The position numbers were made by a program, and so were the translations under genes. The notes under the pieces were generated by a model. The model did not search any database and had not been told where the DNA came from. It saw only the letters and a program-made list of their open reading frames with translations. Shown here one piece after another: positions 33,701-37,632 of a DNA stretch of 37,632 nucleotides (positions are counted from its first letter, which is position 1; the number at the start of each line of letters is the position of its first letter). Source of the stretch: an uncultured Bacteroides sp. (GTDB lineage Bacteria; Bacteroidota; Bacteroidia; Bacteroidales; Bacteroidaceae). The stretch spans positions 1 through 37,632 of the forward strand of contig CALUIQ010000224.1 of the NCBI GenBank assembly GCA_944320735.1, given 5' to 3'.

Positions 33701-34657
33701 ATAGGCGTCCGCGTCGGGGTGGAAGTAGTTCACGCCCCCGTAGAACGTGCCTGCCCAGATGCCGCCGTGCGCGTCTCTGTACAACGAAAATACCGATGAA
33801 TAGCTTAGCGAGCCCGGGGCATCGCCCGCCCGGTAGTGGGTCACCGTCCCGTCCGGTGCAATCCTGTTCAGCCCGTTGAAGGTACCCGCCCAGATGTTGC
33901 CTTGCCCGTCCTCCACGAAGCAGCGCACGTCGCGGCTCGAAGTCTTTATGCCGTAGTCGAGGGTCAGTCGTCCGTCCGCCCGCTTTTCCACCCGGCACAT
34001 CCCGCCCCGGTAGGCCGCCACCCACAAGCGCCTTTGCGAGTCGAGGTACATCGAGTGGACGTGCATCCGGGGAATGGCGCACGTGGTTCGCCGCATGTCC
34101 GCCGGGTCTTCGGCGTAGTACAGACCCGAAGCCGTGCCCACCCACAAGCCTTCGAAGCCGTCCGCATACAGGCACGTCACCCTTGCCCCGCCTTCCACCG
34201 TTCCTAAGCCGCGGAATCGTTTCTCCTTCCGGTCCCATCGGAACAGGCTGTCGCGGCTGGCGGCGTATACAACGCTGTCCTTGGCGCAGAGGGCGGCGGC
34301 TCCGCGCAACCCTGTGTCCTCAAAACGTTCGGCGTAGAGGTCGTAGCGCAGCAAGGCATCGTCGGACATGAAGAACAGGTTTCCCGCTTTGTCGCTTACC
34401 ATATCGTGTATTTGGTTGCCAAACGTCGTTACATACGGCACGTTGGACGGCTTGTAGACCGTTATCCGGTTGCCATCGTAGCAGTTCAGCCCCTCCAGCG
34501 TGCCGAACCACATGCGCCCCACTTCGTCCTGGCAGATGGACAATACCGAAATCTGAGAAAGTCCTTCGGTCTTGCTCAGGTGGCTGAAGTAGACGTTCGC
34601 GTGCAGGCCGCTTGTCAGCGCGGTCAGTAGGTAGAGGATGAAAAGCAGGCGTTTCAT
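30650..34657 (-). CDS. Hybrid two-component system regulator (HTCS)
   Basis: The 1335-residue protein senses glycan fragments in the periplasm and activates PUL transcription. In order it has a signal peptide (1-20), two-bladed-propeller-type sensor repeats (QDEVGRMWFGTLEGLNCYDG and many like it) to about 640, a Y_Y_Y domain (about 660-740), a transmembrane helix (about 742-765), the histidine kinase with His806 in NISHEFRTPLTL, the ATPase domain (LSNALKYTPEDG, DSGEGIPPE), a receiver with Asp1120 in IVSDVMMP and Lys in EKPF, and a C-terminal AraC helix-turn-helix (IADYQCGFSS-like region: ITDIAYQCGFSSLRYF). All key residues are present. It is the only PUL regulator in the window and its AraC-type output fits the direct-repeat operators. 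It starts 42 bp after lptB on the same strand. Confidence 0.96.
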   Translation of the reverse strand: MKRLLFILYLLTALTSGLHANVYFSHLSKTEGLSQISVLSICQDEVGRMWFGTLEGLNCYDGNRITVYKPSNVPYVTTFGNQIHDMVSDKAGNLFFMSDDALLRYDLYAERFEDTGLRGAAALCAKDSVVYAASRDSLFRWDRKEKRFRGLGTVEGGARVTCLYADGFEGLWVGTASGLYYAEDPADMRRTTCAIPRMHVHSMYLDSQRRLWVAAYRGGMCRVEKRADGRLTLDYGIKTSSRDVRCFVEDGQGNIWAGTFNGLNRIAPDGTVTHYRAGDAPGSLSYSSVFSLYRDAHGGIWAGTFYGGVNYFHPDADAYTYYSERDALSYPYVGNMVEDKRGDIWICTEGGGLNCRHKRTGAFTHHLTGKDGTAFGTLKCIAYDEKGDRLYIGTHKQGFLRYDIATGHVRHYGTRWGTSFSEMALRGDTLYLLSEKGLFGMHRNGEGEPGRVDIAHDGGASYGVTFFIDSKGRVWVSRAKDVLRKDPGQKAARVYPLGASGMGRFMVAKMAESPRGEIYLGTSGSGLYRWDETKDKFVRCLLPDADYIYQMKFHKAGHLFLLTDGGVLCYSPDCGDTRIVDANARLHLDALNDGCGLLISGDDEIWTGGCNGVTSFPFSALFKTPARHRLYFSTLHVNGRQVTAHTDDGILQAALPFVSGISLAHNENNIAVTLASDGYGVNTNLRANEYRLEGFDKEWHTVQMRDIVYTNLDPGVYTLRVRGRLPGADGNYNETALQVVINAPWWSTWWAYVLYALISAGFGGLLARNRMARVRLRASLLQEKLEKEKNEELIQAKLQFFANISHEFRTPLTLIMTQLESLLQTAGMAPHIRVKLQRIYKNAAHFRELISELLDFRKLERGRMTLKVARQNLVGYLRQVCEDFQDQAKLQHIRLTYRADADALPCWFDPAQLRKVFTNLLSNALKYTPEDGVVEMWVADKGERIEIKVTDSGEGIPPEAVPYIFDRFYQANAKTSSPSSGIGLALAKGLVEMHHGTIGVQSALGYGSIFSVSLPKENPFGQDDYATMTATPVEACVRTVFPQPAADEPKGKEEAEGTAGGEEETDEPRKSTLLLVEDNEELLQALVDLLSPLYRVAIAMDGKQGYEKALDERPDLIVSDVMMPVMSGTEMCGKIKSNFDLCHIPVILLTALTSDESKMEGMQCGADDYVEKPFNSRLLMGSIANLLRNRRLLKRKFESAPSASAALSEEEAAAPLTLNPIDARFVRRLEQLVKERLGDPALDPDGLTHELGIGRSSFYNKVKALMQMTPNEYILKVRLEHAEGMLKARPGMQITDIAYQCGFSSLRYFRQCFKARYGLTPLEYRQRGERQVGTP

Positions 34658-34699
34658 GGCGTGGTCGGGTGTGTGTTCGTAGTAAACAATCCTCTTCGG

Positions 34700-35455
34700 C
34701 TATACCATAAAGTCCTTTCGCCGCAGCACGAAGCTGTTGCTCAGGTACTTCTCGCGCACTATCTGGTTGGCGGCCAGCTCTTCGGGCGTACCCTGGAAAA
34801 GAATTTTGCCTTCGAACAACAGGTAGGCGCGGCTGGTGATGCTCAGTGTCTCCTGCACGTTGTGGTCGGTGATGAGGATGCCAATGTTCTTGTCTTTCAA
34901 CCGCCAGACGATTTGCTGGATATCCTCTACGGCAATGGGGTCAACTCCGGCAAACGGTTCGTCTAGCATAATGAACTTGGGGTCGATGGCGAGGCAGCGG
35001 GCAATCTCCGTGCGGCGACGTTCGCCTCCGGACAACTGGTTGCCTTTGTTTTTGCGCACCTTCTGCAAGCGGAACTCGGCAATGAGGTTTTCCAACTTGT
35101 CTTTTTGGTAATCCAACGGTTTGTTGGTCATTTCCAATACCGAGGCGATGTTGTCCTCCACACTCATTTGACGAAACACTGACGCTTCCTGCGCCAAATA
35201 TCCAATGCCGGTTTGCGCCCTTTTGTAGACGGGATAGTTCGTGATGTCCAAATCGTCCAAGAATATACGACCTTCGTTGGGGGTAATCAGACCTACGGTC
35301 ATATAGAACGAAGTGGTCTTTCCGGCACCGTTAGGACCCAGCAGACCCACTATCTCGCCTTGTTTCACGTCATACGATACGTGGTTCACCACCGTACGTT
35401 TGCCATATTTCTTTACTAAGTTTTCGGTGCGGAGCACCATCTTGTTCTCTTCCAT
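34700..35455 (-). CDS. lptB: LPS export ABC transporter ATP-binding protein LptB
   Basis: The start at 35453-35455 gives [20 protein letters not shown], the usual LptB opening, and a product of 251 residues; a much longer frame would run into mlaE. Walker A is [11 protein letters not shown], the Q-loop lies near [16 protein letters not shown], the signature is LSGGERRR, Walker B is [12 protein letters not shown], and the switch His is in ILITDHN. These are typical of LptB, the cytoplasmic ATPase that powers lipopolysaccharide transport with LptF/LptG. It is divergent from mlaE with a 76 bp shared promoter region, and the HTCS gene follows 42 bp downstream. Confidence 0.95.
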   Translation of the reverse strand: MEENKMVLRTENLVKKYGKRTVVNHVSYDVKQGEIVGLLGPNGAGKTTSFYMTVGLITPNEGRIFLDDLDITNYPVYKRAQTGIGYLAQEASVFRQMSVEDNIASVLEMTNKPLDYQKDKLENLIAEFRLQKVRKNKGNQLSGGERRRTEIARCLAIDPKFIMLDEPFAGVDPIAVEDIQQIVWRLKDKNIGILITDHNVQETLSITSRAYLLFEGKILFQGTPEELAANQIVREKYLSNSFVLRRKDFMV

Positions 35456-35471
35456 AGATGCGTTAATTTGG

Positions 35472-35513
35472 TGCAAATGTAGCAAAAATAAAAGATAAAA
35501 CCGTACATTTGCA
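35472..35513. promoter_or_regulatory. Symmetrical divergent promoters of lptB and mlaE
   Basis: TGCAAATGTA at 35472-35481 and its exact complement TACATTTGCA at 35504-35513 each contain the -7 box TACATTTG, pointing to lptB on the minus strand and mlaE on the plus strand. They lie 19 bp and 21 bp from the respective start codons. Confidence 0.65.
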
Positions 35514-35531
35514 GCAAATACATATAAAATC

Positions 35532-36275
35532 ATGTTTAAAGCACTTAGAACAGTTGGGAGATACTTTATGTTAATGGGGCGAACGTTCGCGCGCCCCGAA
35601 CGTATGCGTATGTTCTTCCGGCAATACCTCAGCGAGATGTCGAAATTGGGTGTAGACTCCATCGGCATCGTATTACTGATTTCGCTATTCATTGGCGCGG
35701 TTATCACCATACAGATAAAACTCAATATCGAAAGCCCTTGGATGCCACGCTGGACCGTAGGCTATGTCACTCGTGAAATCCTGTTGCTGGAGTTCTCCTC
35801 GTCCATTATGTGTCTGATTTTGGCGGGAAAGGTAGGATCCAACATTGCTTCCGAATTGGGCACTATGCGAGTCACCCAACAGATTGACGCCTTGGAGATA
35901 ATGGGGGTCAATTCGGCTTGTTACCTCATCTTGCCCAAAATTATGGCTATGGTGACTATAATTCCTATTCTGGTTATATTCAGCATCTTTGCCGGCATCA
36001 TTGGTGCGTATTGCACGTGTTGGTTTGGCGGCATTATGACGGCCACCGACTTGGAGTATGGCTTGCAATATTGGTTTGTGGAGTGGTACATTTGGTGTGG
36101 CATCATCAAATCACTTTTCTTCGCCTTCATCATAGCCAGCGTGTCGGCTTTCTTCGGCTATACCGTAGAAGGAGGTTCTATCGAGGTCGGAAAGGCTTCT
36201 ACCGATTCGGTGGTGACCAGCAGTGTGCTCATCCTTTTTGCCGATTTGGTGCTGACGCAGTTATTAATGGGATAA
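35532..36275 (+). CDS. mlaE: MlaE-family lipid transport ABC permease
   Basis: This 247-residue inner-membrane protein has five to six hydrophobic segments. It carries the MlaE-family features: [16 protein letters not shown], the conserved cytoplasmic stretch [31 protein letters not shown], and a C-terminal [20 protein letters not shown]. MlaE works with the MlaF ATPase and an MCE protein to move phospholipids between the membranes and keep outer-membrane asymmetry. The mlaF gene follows 104 bp later, after an inverted repeat. Start 35532 lies 21 bp after a consensus -7 box. Confidence 0.95.
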   Translation: MFKALRTVGRYFMLMGRTFARPERMRMFFRQYLSEMSKLGVDSIGIVLLISLFIGAVITIQIKLNIESPWMPRWTVGYVTREILLLEFSSSIMCLILAGKVGSNIASELGTMRVTQQIDALEIMGVNSACYLILPKIMAMVTIIPILVIFSIFAGIIGAYCTCWFGGIMTATDLEYGLQYWFVEWYIWCGIIKSLFFAFIIASVSAFFGYTVEGGSIEVGKASTDSVVTSSVLILFADLVLTQLLMG

Positions 36276-36277
36276 TA

Positions 36278-36370
36278 ATTGAAGAATGAAGAATCGCTCT
36301 TCGTGCAAAATGAAGAATCGCACCTTGAGGATTAGTTTCATTCTTTATTCATCATTCATCATTCTTCATT
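36278..36370. repeat. GAAGAATGAAGAAT-type inverted repeat between mlaE and mlaF
   Basis: Left-arm words at 36278-36300 and 36309-36321 are matched by the complementary right arm at 36339-36370. The pair would form an imperfect hairpin in the mlaE-mlaF transcript. It uses the same words as the repeat at 27636-27736. Confidence 0.65.
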
Positions 36371-36379
36371 TATGATTAT

Positions 36380-37150
36380 ATGATAGAACTGAAAGGACTT
36401 TATAAATCATTCGACGGAAAAGAAGTGCTGACGGATATCAGCTCCACGTTCGATAACGGAAAGACGAACCTCATCATCGGTCAAAGCGGTTCGGGAAAGA
36501 CGGTATTGATGAAATGCATCGTGGGATTGCTTACTCCCGAACGGGGTGAATTGCTCTATGACGGGCGAGACTTTCTTGCTATGGACAAACGGGAAAAGAA
36601 AGCTTTGCGTCGCGAGATGGGTATGATATTCCAAAGTGCAGCTCTCTTTGATTCTATGACCGTATTGGAGAACGTTATGTTTCCCCTCAATATGTTCAGC
36701 AATGACACATTTCGCGATCGTCAACGGCGTGCACAGTTCTGTCTCGACCGTGTCAACCTCACTGATGCGGGAGGCAAATATCCGGGTGAGATAAGCGGAG
36801 GTATGCAGAAGCGTGTGGCCATAGCCCGTGCCATTGCCTTGAATCCGCAATACCTTTTCTGCGATGAGCCCAATTCCGGTTTGGATCCCAAAACCTCGCT
36901 TGTCATTGACGAACTGATACAGGACATCACACGGGAATATAATATGACCACTCTCATCAATACGCACGATATGAACTCCGTGATGGGCATTGGTGAGAAA
37001 ATCATATTCATCTACCAGGGGCATAAGGAGTGGGAAGGCACCAAAGATGACATTTATACCTCCACCAATCAAAAATTGAATGATTTTATTTTCGCTTCCG
37101 ACCTGTTCCGCAAGGTCAAGGAAGTGGAGATACAGAATATCGAAGGCTGA
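36380..37150 (+). CDS. mlaF: MlaF-family lipid transport ATP-binding protein
   Basis: The 256-residue ABC ATPase has Walker A GQSGSGKTVLMK, signature ISGGMQKRVAIARAIA, Walker B YLFCDEPNSGLDPKTS, and switch His in LINTHDMNSV. This form is typical of MlaF, the ATPase partner of MlaE. It follows mlaE in the same direction. The MCE-domain partner (MlaD) is not found in the remaining 480 bp of the window, so it must lie further on or elsewhere. Confidence 0.95.
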   Translation: MIELKGLYKSFDGKEVLTDISSTFDNGKTNLIIGQSGSGKTVLMKCIVGLLTPERGELLYDGRDFLAMDKREKKALRREMGMIFQSAALFDSMTVLENVMFPLNMFSNDTFRDRQRRAQFCLDRVNLTDAGGKYPGEISGGMQKRVAIARAIALNPQYLFCDEPNSGLDPKTSLVIDELIQDITREYNMTTLINTHDMNSVMGIGEKIIFIYQGHKEWEGTKDDIYTSTNQKLNDFIFASDLFRKVKEVEIQNIEG

Positions 37151-37494
37151 AAAGGGAATTTAGCGAAGAGGAGTCTCGGAAGAACACATTATCTGCGCAT
37201 TTGTCGGATGCCAAAAAAGCGGTTCATCTGCTTTTGGAAAGAGGATAATCCTCCATGCCGGAGAGGATGCTCCTCTCTTGTACGTTACCTCTTGCGATGT
37301 CATGGGCTACTTTACCAAGTGTCACGGGCTGCCTTTTCGTGCCCTCCTGCCGTTTCCCCTTTTATATATATAATATGGTGTACCCGTATTCCTCCCCCTT
37401 CCACCCCGTGCGGGAATCTCCCTGCAAAACCGCATTGAAAACCAGCGTTTTAAGAAAAAGTTCAAGTAAAACCTCGAAAAAAGTCCTTGCAAAG
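37151..37494. other. Stretch without a recognisable gene
   Basis: Only short frames occur here and none has a signal, motif or composition that suggests a protein. The stretch contains a 19-mer (37364-37382) that also occurs at 1162-1180, and no clear terminator for mlaF. Confidence 0.6.
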
Positions 37495-37622
37495 TTTGCG
37501 GTTAAGGAAAAAGGCCGTACTTTTGCACCCGCTTTCGGGAACGGAAGCGGCGCTCCTTGGGAAGTTTTGAAAAAAAACTTGCCGGAAAATTTGGAGGCAA
37601 AGCGGGAAAGTCCTTATCTTTG
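37495..37622 (+). promoter_or_regulatory. Two tandem consensus promoters at the window end
   Basis: The first promoter has TTTG at 37495-37498, 19 bp, and TACTTTTG at 37518-37525. The second has TTTG at 37590-37593, 21 bp, and TATCTTTG at 37615-37622. Both fit the full Bacteroides -33/-7 consensus, and both -7 boxes are followed by a CAyCCGCTTT context. Tandem strong promoters of this form often precede rRNA or other highly expressed operons; the driven gene lies outside the window, so this is inferred. Confidence 0.75.
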
Positions 37623-37632
37623 CATCCGCTTT

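Noticed and set aside
32549..33799. Long plus-strand frame opposite the HTCS
   Set aside because: It lies wholly inside the sensor region of a well-supported gene and shows no motif.
34438..34455. GTTGGACGG inside the HTCS coding sequence
   Set aside because: A single half-site without the rest of the module; chance match.
37208..37438. Possible 76-residue plus-strand protein after mlaF
   Set aside because: Cys/Pro-rich, no signal or motif, and no promoter or ribosome-binding context.

Overview
The window reads as a chromosomal segment from a gut-type Bacteroidales bacterium, most likely Bacteroides or a close relative. The support is a SusC/SusD pair, a one-protein hybrid two-component regulator (HTCS), several families largely confined to Bacteroidota, and many promoters with the Bacteroides -7 box TAnnTTTG. 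The species cannot be fixed from this sequence.

Layout. (1) 1-5652: a BlaI repressor with an M56 sensor peptidase carrying a TonB-like C-terminus (cut by the window edge), a TetR regulator, a secreted PepSY-like protein, an unassigned secreted protein and a membrane-anchored MutS-like ATPase. (2) 5660-34657: a large polysaccharide utilisation locus (PUL). On the minus strand lie DUF2264 (GH154-like), a formylglycine sulfatase, a tiny lipoprotein, GH3, GH88, SusD and SusC. On the plus strand lie an M60-like metallopeptidase, a lipocalin-like lipoprotein, a GH95-like enzyme, a heparinase-type lyase fused to a purple-acid-phosphatase-like domain, and a GH2-like enzyme. An Rpn-type nuclease gene is embedded in it. 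The HTCS closes the locus on the minus strand. (3) 34700-37150: housekeeping envelope transport, with lptB divergent from mlaE-mlaF. (4) 37151-37632: no convincing gene, but two tandem strong promoters pointing out of the window, possibly for an rRNA or tRNA operon.

Main discovery. Four PUL transcription units start from one shared regulatory module: a 55-56 bp conserved element with two TTGGAC-like half-sites 22-23 bp apart, then exactly 20 bp, then a -7 box (8801-8883, 18522-18604, 18659-18742, 22070-22153). The module accounts for transcription of the small lipoprotein plus sulfatase, of SusC/SusD/GH88, of the M60 peptidase plus lipocalin, and of GH95/lyase-phosphatase/GH2. The HTCS in the same locus is the obvious candidate regulator. 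The module also supports a 54-residue lipoprotein gene that would normally be missed.

How it may work. The M60 peptidase cuts a glycosylated protein, SusC/SusD import the glycan, and the lyase makes unsaturated uronic ends that GH88 removes. The sulfatase, GH95, GH2, GH3, DUF2264 enzyme and phosphatase domain take off sulfate, fucose-like sugars, beta-linked sugars, glucuronate and possibly phosphate. The substrate is therefore inferred to be a sulfated, uronic-acid-containing glycoprotein or proteoglycan glycan. Several of these enzymes depart from their families: the lyase-phosphatase fusion, GH2 with GNH in place of GNE, GH95 with altered active-site positions, and GH3 with an added SusC-type domain.
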